NCBI GenBank assembly: GCA_006503535.1
Contig: QYRS01000003.1
Span: 4,588,001 to 4,652,000, forward strand
Source of the DNA: Arthrinium phaeospermum
Taxonomy: Eukaryota; Ascomycota; Sordariomycetes; Amphisphaeriales; Apiosporaceae
DNA: 64,000 nucleotides
Direction: 5' to 3'
In this document: piece after piece, positions 20,808-31,642 of the stretch
Layout of the letters: every line of letters begins with the position of its first letter
Numbering within the stretch: the first letter of the stretch is position 1
Made by a program: the position numbers and the translations under genes
The notes under the pieces: model-generated
Told to the model about the DNA's origin: nothing
Database searches by the model: none
Seen by the model: only the letters and a program-made list of their open reading frames with translations

Positions 20808-22726
20808 CTATCCTTCCAACGTCATGCCCCATCGGGGAGCGTTGATGATGAAGCCCATCAGGCAGCCCGAGATGATGCCGGCACAGGGAAGGGTGATGAT
20901 CCAACCGCCGTAGATCCAGCCGATCATGCGCCAGTTGAGGGCACGCCAGTCGCCATTGCACAGGCCGACGCCGACGACGGCGCCCGTAATACACTGGGTA
21001 GTCGAGACGGGGAGCTCTGTAAGTCAAGAAAGTCAGTAAATGTTGAAGTCCAACGTAAACCAGAAGAGAAAGTGAGCAGCAATGACATACTGAGACGGGT
21101 GGCAATGATGATGGTGATGGTGCTGCCGAGCTCCATGGAGAAGCCGCGCGAGGGCGAGTGCAGCGTCAGCTTGTTGCCCAGGTTGGACATGATGCGGTAC
21201 CCGTACGTCCAAAGACCAATCGCAATACCCGCGCCGCCGAAGACGAGGATCCAGATGGGCACGTTGGACTTCTTGCCGGGGACCTGGCCCTCGTTCCAGA
21301 TCTGGTAGATAGTAGAATAAGGCCCGATGGCGTTGGACACGTCGTTGGCGCCGTGGGTGAAGGAGGCGGCGCAGGCGGTCAGGATCTGCAGGAAGGTGTA
21401 CATGAACTCGGCCTTGTTGTTGTAGTGGGCCGAGTGGGCATGCGTCTCCTCGAGGTCGCCCGAGAGCAGGTCCTTCTTGTGCTGCATGCTGACCACGTCG
21501 CGGTCGACGCCGTTGAACAGCAGCTTCTTGACCCACCAAAACGCCACGGGGGGCGTGAACCACTTGCCCTCGGGCTTGGGTCCGACGATGCCCTTCTTCA
21601 GCATGGGATGGTCGTCATGCTGCTGCGAGTGCGTCTCCGAGTCGAGGGCCGAGTCGATGATCTTCTTCTCGGCCGGGGTCTCGCCGGCGCGGGCCGAGTT
21701 GGCGGCGGAAGCAGATTCCTCGTCACCGTTGGGGGCGCGGTGGGCCATGCGTTTCGCCTCGAGCTCCTCGCGCGTCAGGTGGCCCTCGTAGTAGTTCTGG
21801 ACGGGCCCGCCGAAGTCGGCCGGGGGCGGGGGCACGGCGCCGCGCCGCAGGAGGAGCGGGCCCTGGGGCAGGTGGTACCAGCGCAGCTGCCAGTCCTCGA
21901 GCACGACGACGCGGTAGATCCAGGGCAGCACGAAGAGGGAGGCCAACATGGCAAACCCGGCGCCGGCGCCGATGATGGTGCCGATGAGCTCGGGGTCGGT
22001 CAGGTTGATGGTGTAGCCGCCGCCCTTCCAGAGCAGCAGCATGCAGATGAGCGAGGCCGTCAGCCAGAAGTAGACGGGGATGGCGAACAGGGCCATCTTG
22101 ACCGGGTCCTTGCGCAGCATCACGCCAAACTTGGTAATCAAGAACATGATGGCGCCAAAGATGCCGGCGATGCCCGGCGCGATGATCCAGGCCAGGAACA
22201 CCTGGACCACGCCGCCGTTGATGACGGCGGTTCCGGCGCCCTCCTTGACCCAGATGACCCCGTCAGCCCCCAGGGAGGCGACGCCCATGCCGATGACGCC
22301 GCCCAGGATGGAGTGTGTGGTCGAGACGGGCAGGCCGATGCGGGTGGCGATGGTGAGCCAGACGGACGAGCCGATGACGGCGCACGTCATGCCCAGCATC
22401 AGCAGGCCCGGGTTGTCGGTGAACTGGTCCGTCTCGACGATGCCGGTGCGGATGACGTCGGTGATGCGCGCGCCCACCCCGACGGCGCCCGTGAACTCCA
22501 TGATGGCGGCCAGGACCATGGCCTGGATCAGGGTGACAGATCGGGACCCGACCGACGTGGCCCACGAGTTGGCGACATCGTTGGCGCCTGTTTCATTTGG
22601 GTGGTCGTCAGTGGCTGTCTCAGTCATATGGGGGTGTACATGCTACATACCGATATTCCACGCGTCCAAGAAGGCGAAGATGGTGCCAATGGCAAAGAGG
22701 TAGTCGAGCTGATGCAGCACAGGCAT
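20808..22726 (-). CDS. pho-4: Sodium/phosphate symporter of the PiT family, PHO-4 type (593 aa)
   Basis: Three exons (22726-22651, 22587-21091, 21016-20808) give 593 residues, very close to the Neurospora PHO-4 length. Intron 1 (63 bp) splits the G-A-N-D-V-A-N signature; intron 2 (74 bp) joins A-T-R-L to K-L-P-V-S-T-T-Q-C in the second signature. The N-terminal and C-terminal PiT halves carry the duplicated motifs G-A-N-D-V-(A/S)-N and P-(V)-S-T-T-(H/Q), with about 11 membrane segments and a large polar central loop (about residues 270-410). The protein imports inorganic phosphate with Na+ at the plasma membrane. In fungi this high-affinity system is induced by phosphate starvation through a PHO4/NUC-1 type bHLH factor; no such site was verified here. 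The gene is divergent from the lipoxygenase across a 2.9-kb gap. Confidence 0.95.
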
Positions 22727-24385
22727 CCTGTCGGTCTTGGTCAAGCCAGAAGAACTAAAGTTTCGGTGGCTGTCGTCTCTTCTTGGACGTGAAGCAGTGA
22801 CGCGAGGATCACTGGTTGTGTTGCGACTGCAGGACAAGAAAAGAACTCAGCTGCGAAGGCGAGGCGATGCACGCGTTCATATATACCTGCAGGCCCTTCT
22901 ACGTACTTACTACTACTGCGCGGGATGGTTACATGCCATGTGTGGATCAGGCCGCCGATCCCAGGGCAGTGGTTCTGGAAAAAAGACTTCGGTGCATGCT
23001 TCTAGGCAGCTTCAACACATGCTCAGCAGCACGCAATGGGGAAGCCATGATGACCGGGTTCTGGTGCAAATTCTGACCCTCGGTCATCCCTTACGGACGT
23101 GAATGCGACCAATGATGCCGATCAGCGAGGGGGCGTGTTCGACTGCATCAGTCGTTACAGCTGGAGTGCGCAAGGTCTAGAGTCTTGGAAGTTTCTTGGA
23201 AGATATCTGCCCAGACGTTAGACGGGCAGGTTCGGCTGCAGCCCCATTGTTCCGGTGTCTTGGTGTGTACATGTTGGATTACTGGCCGGCGAGCTGAAAA
23301 CCCATAGAATGCCTTGGCTCCTCGAGAGGTCGAACTGTTTTGGTCGCCCGCATGCCGTTCGAGCCGTTCATTCGCCCGCGGACGCATGCATGGCCAAATA
23401 CCAAGATATCAGATCCCAACTGGTGCCCACTGCCATCCCGCGCATATAACCGCATGCGCTGACCGACGGCGATGAAAAGAGGAAAAAGATCCGTCCAGGC
23501 AGAAGAGAAAATTGGGCAAGGCTTCTTGCAGTCGTCTTCTCATGGATTGGGGCGCGAATGTCGACGGCGAATGGTACTCGGCTCGGCTCAGCCCACGGGA
23601 TGCCTTCCAGGAATTCCATGCCAGCGGTGGAAGCATCGCAGAGTCCTTGAGCCCTTGGGCATGATAATGGTTTAATCAATGCCACCGGCATGCTGAAAGG
23701 GCTCTTATCTCCAAATCGGCCATGTCCTGGAATGGGAATCGACCTCCATGTTTGGCTCCTGCGCTCCCAGCACCTGTTGTTGGACCGCGGCGTGACCATG
23801 GTTTCTCGTTTTCTCCCGCAGCAAATGGCCCGATTTCTCGTTGACCCCCCAATAAGTCGAGCCGAGAGATCAAAGGAACATCAGTGCCTTGGCCGGCGGC
23901 TTGGCAGGTGTCCTTTTATATGTATTTCGTGTTGCCTGGCAAGCTGGTTGACGTTGAAGGGGGGGACTTGAGGCTCTTGGCGGGTCCATATCCTCCATAT
24001 TGCCCAGGCCAAGTAAGCACCCTATGAGAGAGCTTGATTCCACCACGTGTGCTCGGATTAAGGCCTCATTAGTGGGCGGGCAGCTTCAACCGTTCTTGGC
24101 GTGTAAGTAAGCACCAGCACCGTCCTGTACGCCAAGCGTGGGAGGGAGCTAGGGGGGTCGGCCCCCGGCTGTCGTATCCTTACATCTCCACACGGTCGCC
24201 GGCGCCAATTGATTTCCATGATGGAAAATGCAATGCCCCTTGGCCCTGGATGGCGAAAGCGCTGCCCCAAGTCGAATACTCCGCGTGTAATACTAGCAGA
24301 TCAGTCGTCATCTGGTAATCGGGTATCGCATTTGACAGAACACATTACCTCTGCCAATGGCACCAAGTGATTCCTGATGTGTGAA

Positions 24386-24419
24386 GTACATCATGACCTG
24401 GTGTACATCATGACCTGGT
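24386..24419. repeat. 17-bp direct tandem repeat
   Basis: The sequence GTACATCATGACCTGGT occurs twice head to tail without a spacer. Confidence 0.85.
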
Positions 24420-25463
24420 GTGCTGTCACATATGCTACGCACGGCACCCCAAAGGTATGTGTATCTTGCCGGCAACAACATTCCAGTACCAAGGCCATTT
24501 GGCAGAAACAGTGGAAGCAGCGTTTTCGCCATCAAGGGGACAGAGGAAAGACTTCCCCCCAAAAGTCGCTGCAGATTGTTCAGAGTCCATTCTGAGTCCT
24601 GTGCCAAAGCTACTTTGCACGAGCTTTCATAACGACGCAGGATTCGCTGATGCCAACGCCTAGAAACCAAAGCTGGCGCCAGTCATATCAACACACCCAC
24701 AATGCTCTGGATTGGCGAGAATGGCATCACCTGACATTGAGGTCTCAACAACACTCCCTTGGGGAAATCCGCTGAGTTGAAGGCACACTAGGAACATTCC
24801 AGGACCAGCTGGAAGCGCGTGGTGGCTAATGCGACAGACGGGTCGTCGTTGCTTTTCTCTCCCTGCACTCGTTCAGCCCCAGGACGTCTTTGAGACAGAC
24901 GACCAATGATGAGAGGCGAATTACAGAGGGCGTTTTGGCGGTGAATCATACGCATGAGCCCCGTTCAGCCTCACCCCATCGAGCCGTTTATTTCTTTGTG
25001 CCACGATGAATCTAGACCGGCTCCCGCGTTACGGAGCGTCGCGAGCCGCAGTCCAGGCGCCACCAAAGCTGTAGCTGTTCGCGAGAGGCTGGCTGTGTCC
25101 AAGACACCGCTCGAGACTGCAGCATCGTTATCGATGTTCAGCTATGCACCACCAATATGCTAGGTCGAACGTGGACTGCCCGGGGACTGGACCAGCGCCA
25201 TGGGATTGCCGCTGAGCTGAAACAACCGCCGCCTTTCGCATGTAGGAGGTCTAGATCATGGGCCACGATGTGTGAGTCTTTCGACTCAGTGCTGGAAAGC
25301 CGGGAAGATGCTTGCGACAGGACTACCACTGAGAAAGCCACGATATGATTTCTGACGATGGAAGCGGTCGGGATAGTCTCATTCCTACGTTGAACAGCAT
25401 CTCTGCCAAATGGGAAACATGGGACTTCTTGAGAAGACCATCAATCGCAAGGCTGCTTCACAA

Positions 25464-25470
25464 TATAAAA
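25464..25470 (+). promoter_or_regulatory. Candidate TATA box of the lipoxygenase gene
   Basis: TATAAAA lies 125 bp before the lipoxygenase ATG, followed by a pyrimidine-rich leader (CCATCTTCATTACCCCTCCATC) typical of fungal transcription starts. Confidence 0.4.
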
Positions 25471-25588
25471 GGGATGCCTTCGCAACATCTGGGCAATCAC
25501 TTCGACCATCTCGCTGCATCCTTGGGTCATTCTTGCCCCTCATCCAATAAGCCCCATCCATCTTCATTACCCCTCCATCACAGACAAT

Positions 25589-27944
25589 ATGGCTACCGAG
25601 GCCGATACCATCGCCCTGAACCCAGGCGCTGCGGTCGTCCCGAACCCGTCGGGGCCCGTGGTGGTTCGGAAGAGGACGGAGGGAGATTGGCCCGCTGATG
25701 TGGAGAAGGTCCCCATCCCGGCCTTTGACACGGGTGTTTTCATCACCGAGCTCACCAATGTGAATCTTCTGCCCAAGAAGCTGGCCCCCTTGACGGAGGA
25801 GGAAAAGTCGGCCGTCCGGGAGAACCCGGAAGCGCTGCTCGAGAAGGCCAGGGAAGATGAGAGCCGCCCCGACAGCCTCCGCGAGGGGACCTACCGTGGG
25901 ACGCAGCTGGCGCTCACCAAGGTCTACGACCTCATCGAGAAGAAGTACGGGTCGTTCATGGACACGGCCAACTTCGAGCCGACGGTGCCGTCGCCGCTGT
26001 CGCTCAAGCAGAAGAAGCAGTTCTTCATCTTCACCGACCCGGCCACGGACAACTACCCGCCCCATCTCAACCTCGGCGCCAACCAGCCGGCCAACAAGGA
26101 CGTGACCAAGGAGCAGGGCTCGGGCATGGACCAGGGGGAGATCTTCAGCCAGCTGCGCCTCGCCCAGCTGACCACGCTGCTCCCGGCCGTCGTGCCCGAC
26201 AAGTTCGTCGACCAGACCAAGGCCGCCATCGGCCGAGGCGTCGCCACGTTGTTCGCGTACGGCAGCATGGGCCGGCCCGACCAGGGCACCACGCTGGCCG
26301 AGGTCGAGAAGTACAACAACTACGAGTCGAGCAAGTGGTTCTACCAGAAGGACATCTTCGACCTGCCCAACATCGGCAACCTGCCCGACTGGTACTCGGA
26401 CGCCCGCTTCGCCCAGCAGTTCTTCACCGGCACCAACCCGACCACGATCCGGCAGGCGGGCAAGTGGGCCAAGGTCTTCCTCGACGCCGCCACCGACCCC
26501 CGAGACGGCCGGATGAAGGACAAGATCGGCCAGCGAGCCCGAGAGTCCCCCGAGTCGCTCTACGTGCAGGACTACTCGTACTTCCGCGAGGCCGCCGGGA
26601 CCAACGACTTCAGCTACACCTATAAGGAGAACTACGAGGAGGGGGGCAAGACCAAGGAGCGGGACGCGACCAAGTATGCCACGGCCTCGGTCTGCCTCTT
26701 CAACCTGACGGACCGGGGCAGGCTGGAGCCGCTCGCCATCATCCTCGACTGGCGTGGCAGCGCCGACAAGTCCGTCTTCATCTACAACCGGGAGCTGAAC
26801 GTGGACGAGCAGAAGGGCGACTGGGCGTGGCGATACGGTAGGTCCTTTCCCCCTTTTAATACCATATATAAACTCGAACGAATCACTAATTGCTATCACG
26901 TCAGCCAAAACCTGTGTCATGGCCAGCGACTGGATCCAGCATAACGTCACCGTCCACCTGTGCCGCACCCACCTGGTCGAGGAGGCCGTCATCGTGGCGG
27001 CGAACCGGACCCTGCCGCAGGACCACGACGTCTACCAACTGCTGTACCCGCACTGGCTCAAGACGCTGTCGCTCAACGCGGCCGCCCGCAGCGTGCTCGT
27101 GCCCCACGTCGTGGCGCCGCTCATGGGCGTGCCCAACGACAACGTCTACCGGTTCCTGCGCTGGGAGTACGAGCACTACGACTTCCAGGGCAGCTACATC
27201 CCCGAGGACCTCCGGCGCCGCGGCTTCCCGGCCGAGCGGCTCAACGACCTCAAGTACCACAACTACGCCTGGGCCCGCTGCATCCACAGCATGTGGTACA
27301 AGATCCGCGGCTACGTCCGGGAGATGCTGCTGCTCAAGTACACCGGCGGCGACCGCGACCAGGAGGTCCTCCAGGACGACTGCGTGCAGGCCTGGTCGCG
27401 CGAGATGCGGGCCCCCGCGGCGGAGCAGGGCGCCAACCTGGCCTCCTTCCCCGAGCTGACCTCGTTCGAGGCCCTCGTCGACTGCGTCACCATGTGCATC
27501 CACATCGCCAGCCCGCAGCACACGTCGGTCAACTACCTGCAGAACTACTACCAGGCCTTCGTCGTCAACAAGCCGCCCGCGCTGTACCGGGCGCCGCCCA
27601 CGTCGCGGGACCAGCTGCTGGCCTACACGGAGCAGGACCTGGTCGCGGCGCTGCCCATGAACCGGCCGCACGAGTGGCTGCTGGCCTCGCACATTCCGTA
27701 TTTGTTGTCGTTCAAGCCGGGCGACAAGGAGTCCCTGATCATCTACGCGGCCTCCAAGTACCACGTCTACAAGTGCAAGACGGAGCCCAAGGAGCAGCGG
27801 ATCAAGGAGGCCGCCGCGCGCTTCTACGAGGAGCTCGCCCGGTCCGAGGCCGAGTTCAAGTACTACGGCGAGGCCACCGACGACCAGACCATCACCTACG
27901 ACGTCCTGAGCCCGAGCTGGAACGCCGTCAGCATCTTGATCTGA
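25589..27944 (+). CDS. Lipoxygenase, C-terminal Ile type, no signal peptide (762 aa)
   Basis: Two exons (25589-26837 and 26905-27944) give 762 residues; the 67-bp intron splits the Ala codon in W-R-Y-A-K. The enzyme family inserts dioxygen into polyunsaturated fatty acids to give hydroperoxides. The metal site is visible: H-x4-H-x4-H at 429/434/439 (of which the latter two should bind metal), H622-T-S-V-N626, and the C-terminal carboxylate of Ile762 (N-A-V-S-I-L-I). Fungal lipoxygenases divide into groups with C-terminal Ile or Val; this is an Ile type. An N-terminal signal peptide is absent, so it should act inside the cell, unlike secreted Mn-lipoxygenases. Whether iron or manganese is bound cannot be read from the sequence. 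The ATG follows a TATA-like motif and leader. No partner oxylipin genes are visible nearby. Confidence 0.93.
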
Positions 27945-28438
27945 GCGGGAAACATGAAGGGATACAGATTAGTTCAAGTAAACGTGTGAACAGAATCAGA
28001 CTTCTAGAGCAATGAAGAAACAGAGATGAGATCAAATTAGATTGAGCAATACTTTGATAGTATTCATTAAGTGAACAAGTGGAATCGACTTTTGTGGCCC
28101 CGTATTGACGACGCCCTGAAACCTCATCCAGCGCCACCAAGTCGCTGTGATGTATGCAATATCGTTACACGCAGACGCCCAGGAAAACACCATGGCCTGC
28201 CCTAGCCTGCCCTGCCCAAAATCAAGCTAGAGCCTCCTAAACTCCTTTCGCTCTTAAAAGCCCAAGGTATTACAACAATTAGATGCACATCTCAGGATAA
28301 GGGTGCAAGTGTGTGTGTGTGTGTATGTGCCACCGGGTGGCCTCATGCGAGGCTCACCCCAATCCTCCCCCCTCCTTTTCGTTTTATGTAATAGCCCACG
28401 CGCCCTGCCGGAAGAGGTAGGGCGAAAAGCAAACCGCC
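27945..28438. terminator. Convergent 3' ends of lipoxygenase and Hsp20 genes
   Basis: This 494-bp gap separates two convergent stop codons. It contains an eight-copy GT dinucleotide run at 28309-28324 and no supported gene. Confidence 0.35.
28309..28324. repeat. (GT)8 microsatellite
   Basis: Eight consecutive GT units lie in the 3' region between two convergent genes. Confidence 0.85.
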
Positions 28439-29296
28439 TCACGCCTCGATCTCCGACAGCTCGTCGTCCATGAACAGCTTGGGGACCCGCATGTGCAGCA
28501 GCCCGTCCCGGACCTCGGTCGTGACGTGGCCCTGGTCGACGTCGACGTGAAAACTAAAGGCGCGGGCAAAGGCGCAGTCGCGGCGCTCCCGCATCAGGAA
28601 GTGAAATGGGTGCTTCCAACTCGTGTTGCTCCCGTCGCTGCCGCTGCCATTGCCAGCGCTGTTGAAGGCGAACATGCTGCTCCTCCTCTTGTTGAAGCTG
28701 CCGCTGTTGTTGTTGCCGCCACCAACAAAGCCCCCAAAGCTGCCGCTCCGCTTGAACTTGTCCTGCCTCGGCGGCAGCGACAGGTACTGCTGTTGCTCGC
28801 CTCCGGCCGTCCGGTCTTCGGGGTGGTACCGGTGGTGGTGGTGCCACTGCTGCGTGCACTGCCGGCAGTTGTCGTCGTGGGACCAGACCCGCGTGAGCCC
28901 GCCGCCGTCCTCGGCCGCCTCCTCCTCCTCGACCGTCTCGGGCGGGCGCTGGGCGTCGGCCTCCACTAAAAGAACACGGGAGTCGGTCCAGTTGAGCCGG
29001 ATGTCGTCGGTCACGACGCCGGGCAGCTCGATGTCGATGAAGTAGGCGTCGTCGCTCTCGCGGATGTCGGTGCAGGGGCTCCGCGGCTCCCCCGCGGCGA
29101 TGGCGAGGCGCGGGTGCATGAGGTCTTGGAAGAGGTGGCCCACCTTCTGGCCCGCCGTGGAGAGGAACGGCATGTTGTTGCTGTTGCTGTGGTGATGTTG
29201 GAGGTGGGTGCTGTTGGGGGGTTCGGGGAACGTCTCGGGGACGCCGGTGATGGGGTAGTTGTGCGACGGTGGGGATAACATGAGAAAGACGGACAT
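28439..29296 (-). CDS. Small heat shock protein (Hsp20) with a split alpha-crystallin domain (285 aa)
   Basis: The alpha-crystallin domain is recognisable in two halves. Residues about 77-113 carry D-I-R-E-S-D-D-A-Y-F-I-D-I-E-L-P-G, the first strands; residues about 243-273 carry F-A-R-A-F-S-F-H-V-D-V-D and R-D-G-L-L-H-M-R-V-P-K, the last strands with the family's D-G-x-L signature. Between them is an insert of about 125 residues rich in acidic, then His, Gln, Gly, Asn and Ser residues. Fungal Hsp30-type proteins often have an expanded loop at this place, but this one is long. Hsp20 proteins bind unfolded clients without ATP. The start is uncertain: the second in-frame ATG at 29173 has a better context (CAACATG) and removes a leader-like His/Asn stretch, giving 244 residues. 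No clear C-terminal I-x-I motif is seen. Confidence 0.87.
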   Translation of the reverse strand: MSVFLMLSPPSHNYPITGVPETFPEPPNSTHLQHHHSNSNNMPFLSTAGQKVGHLFQDLMHPRLAIAAGEPRSPCTDIRESDDAYFIDIELPGVVTDDIRLNWTDSRVLLVEADAQRPPETVEEEEAAEDGGGLTRVWSHDDNCRQCTQQWHHHHRYHPEDRTAGGEQQQYLSLPPRQDKFKRSGSFGGFVGGGNNNSGSFNKRRSSMFAFNSAGNGSGSDGSNTSWKHPFHFLMRERRDCAFARAFSFHVDVDQGHVTTEVRDGLLHMRVPKLFMDDELSEIEA

Positions 29297-29921
29297 ATAT
29301 GTAATCTGCCTGTCGGGAAACTAGAGTTTGGGATAGTCTGTTTTAAGGAACTTGGAGAAAGTCCGTGTAAGTAGGTAGGCATCGAGACTCGAGAGCCAGT
29401 CAGCCAAAGTGGCCAGGCCTCCTATGGAATTTATTTATTGGGGGGAGGAACAGTCATGCCGTATCTGGGGTCACTGGGGTCACATTGGGGTATCATGTGA
29501 AAACTATGGAAAGTACCAGGGTCCTTCCGCGCCTCTCCTTTCCTCGTACTGTAACGGGATCGCAATCCGCGGCGGACTATTGGATGCCAGGGCCATTCTG
29601 ACTGTGCTGTTTTCCCTCGTTTTCCTCTTGTTCTGTGTTGCCTATGAGCAATGCAGGCATGGGGTCTCCTGATGGTAGGTTGGGGATGGGCTGACCAGGA
29701 TCCCGGCAGTGGCACGATGCGTGGATGGCGTCCCCGCTAAATTCCCCAACAGGGGTGGCGTCCGGGGATAACCGCCGCGGGAGGGTACCGGTTTGCGCCG
29801 TTGCACTGCAAGCAGCTCATTTGTCTTGCTGGCTCTGTGCGTGTGCTGGATTTTACGTTCGGACGGCGTCATTTATACTCAACATCCATCTAGTGTGTTA
29901 CAACTTACATCCAACGCTGTA

Positions 29922-29998
29922 CACTGCATAGTATGCAATATGCACTATTCGCATGTATGCTGCATACATGCGCATACTGCTTAGTATACTATGCAGTG
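29922..29998. repeat. Nested palindrome, 77 bp
   Basis: The outer arms CACTGCATAGTAT (29922-29934) and ATACTATGCAGTG (29986-29998) are perfect inverted repeats. Inside, CGCATGTATGC and GCATACATGCG (29950-29972) form a second perfect inverted repeat around a single central T. The whole could fold as a long hairpin. No target duplication was found next to the outer arms. Confidence 0.85.
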
Positions 29999-30410
29999 CT
30001 TTGACCCCTTTACGTCACAACCCGATATTCCAAGGCCGATTGGCGCGGGTAGGTTGAACTCGGTCCTGAACGTACATCAGTGTCGGGAGCTGGATGACTT
30101 CATCCTTTGGTAAGCCGACGAGCAGAGCAGAAGGAGGGAGAGACGAGGGACCGGAGAGTGGTAGAAGAACACTTCAGATGGTGTTGAAACGGGACTTCGA
30201 ACGCTGTTGTGTGTGTGACGATGACTAACCGGTATGCAACTATTCCCTTCGTCTCTTCTTTTCTATGGCTTAATCACTAATCAGGGGGCATAGTTGAATG
30301 AATGCAATAACCGCATGTATGCGATTAATCCACAGCGTTGCTTACATCCAATGTGGCTGATAATTCGATAGCAGTTGGCGATGACTGATGTCAATCAAGG
30401 GTCTGCCAAG

Positions 30411-30871
30411 TAGGCCTCGGAATAATATAATAGACATTAATGCATTATACAGTTTTAGTCGGTCTTGGCGTTATTATACCATAATGCTTTTATTGCACGG
30501 CTTTCATAATTGAACGCCGACGAGGGGCTCACCAGCCACCACCAGCCACCACCAGCCACCACCAGCCGCGATCGTCACCGTCGATAAAGCTGGTCGGAGG
30601 CATTCATCCCTCGTGGGCAGTCGTCGTCGAGGCTTCCTCTTCGTCGATATCGCGATTGAAATAGCCTTGAAAATCGACCCGGTCGCGACAGTCTCGAGTC
30701 CAATTCGACGAGGTGTGTAGTCCCCCTCATCGATCCGACGTCAATACTCACGTCACTACATGGGACTTCCCATATTATGAACATAATGTCAATGCGCCCG
30801 CATAAGGCTATTATACTTCATTTTAGAAGGTTTGACATAATGCAGTATAATGAGCATTATTCCGAGCGCTA
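30411..30871. mobile_element. Non-autonomous hAT-type element (MITE), 461 bp
   Basis: The left end TAGGCCTCGGAATAAT (30411-30426) and the reverse complement of the right end, TAGCGCTCGGAATAAT (30871-30856), match at 14 of 16 positions; weaker inverted similarity (CATTA..TGCATTAT) continues inward. The element is flanked by a perfect 8-bp direct repeat, CTGCCAAG (30403-30410 and 30872-30879). An 8-bp target duplication with ends beginning T-A-G fits the hAT superfamily. The interior has no transposase frame. It has a 10-bp minisatellite and a short coding-like minus-strand stretch around 30600-30720 (S-S-N-W-T-R-D-C-R-D-R-V-D-F-Q-G). It can only have moved with help from an autonomous element elsewhere. 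Confidence 0.8.
30531..30567. repeat. 10-bp minisatellite inside the MITE
   Basis: The unit ACCAGCCACC occurs three times in a row, followed by a partial fourth copy ending in CGCG. Confidence 0.85.
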
Positions 30872-31642
30872 CTGCCAAGTCGCTGGACGGTGGTAGCCGG
30901 TGGTCGATCATGGCCGTTTGTGGCCATGGTTCGTGTTGGTCATCAATCACGACGAATCCGTCCAGCCCAACTGCCGGAACCAACACGACCATCTTGGGAA
31001 ACGAATACTCGACATGACGCCAACATTTGCTAGAATGCGACCTGGTTTACCTCGGTACCCTTTTAATACTACCATCGCATATTGATTTGTACGCTTCTCC
31101 CGGCGAACCATTTTCTTGTTCGAGGCTCCCCTCTCGGTACATCTAACCGAAGCGGCGCCGAGTCAGTGACTCCACAGATTAATCGTGAAATGGGTCTGTC
31201 TGTTTAATGGACGTCCGAATAAGGTTTCTATGGGATAAAAAGCGCCGAAAAAGTACGATGCTATCAGACGGTAAGTGGAGAAATCAACAGATGGGTTGGG
31301 AGAGCAGACGTTTGCTGGTCGGTATGGACGGTGTCTGGACTACTCGATCGCGGATGTCTCGGGCGCCGTGCACCGTGATGCGACTAGAATCAACGGCCAA
31401 AATGCGCAGTCCGACTTGTTGATCTAGGGACAAACTCGGAGTGGGGCATACATTGAATTCTCAATACTCGTCTTCCGACGGGAAGAACGATGCTGTCGCA
31501 GTTCCGTCGTTGCCGACAGCTCAAAAAGAAATGTAAAGAACGCCGCTTCGCTCCGCGAGCGTCAATAGGGGAGGTTTTATTTACTTGAATCATTATCTAC
31601 ATCATTAAATAGGTATGGAGGTGCCAGCCAACCACCATGAAT

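Larger units (their letters stand above)
22727..25588. other. Long divergent intergenic region PHO-4 / lipoxygenase
   Basis: This 2.9-kb stretch has no frame with domain character; the 143-codon minus-strand frame at 23368-23799 is not supported. It contains a 17-bp direct repeat at 24386-24419 and a TATA-like motif at 25464. It probably holds both promoters, and a non-coding transcript cannot be excluded. Confidence 0.4.
29297..31642. other. AT-rich accessory gap with palindrome and MITE
   Basis: This 2.3-kb gap between two minus-strand genes has no supported gene. It contains a TATA-like stretch near 29430 for the Hsp20 gene, a 77-bp nested palindrome at 29922-29998, and a 461-bp transposon-like element at 30411-30871 with its target duplication. 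Past 30900 a short inverted repeat (CGTGTTGGT / ACCAACACG) occurs around 30920-30990. Confidence 0.5.

Noticed and set aside
21158..22792. Plus-strand open frame of 544 codons opposite PHO-4
   Set aside because: Same cause: antisense of a high-GC gene, crossing both its introns, with low-complexity composition.
23368..23799. 143-codon minus-strand frame in the PHO-4/lipoxygenase gap
   Set aside because: No domain, signal peptide, codon bias or splice support.
25385..26992. Minus-strand open frame of 535 codons opposite the lipoxygenase
   Set aside because: Antisense by-product; the plus strand carries the metal-binding motifs.
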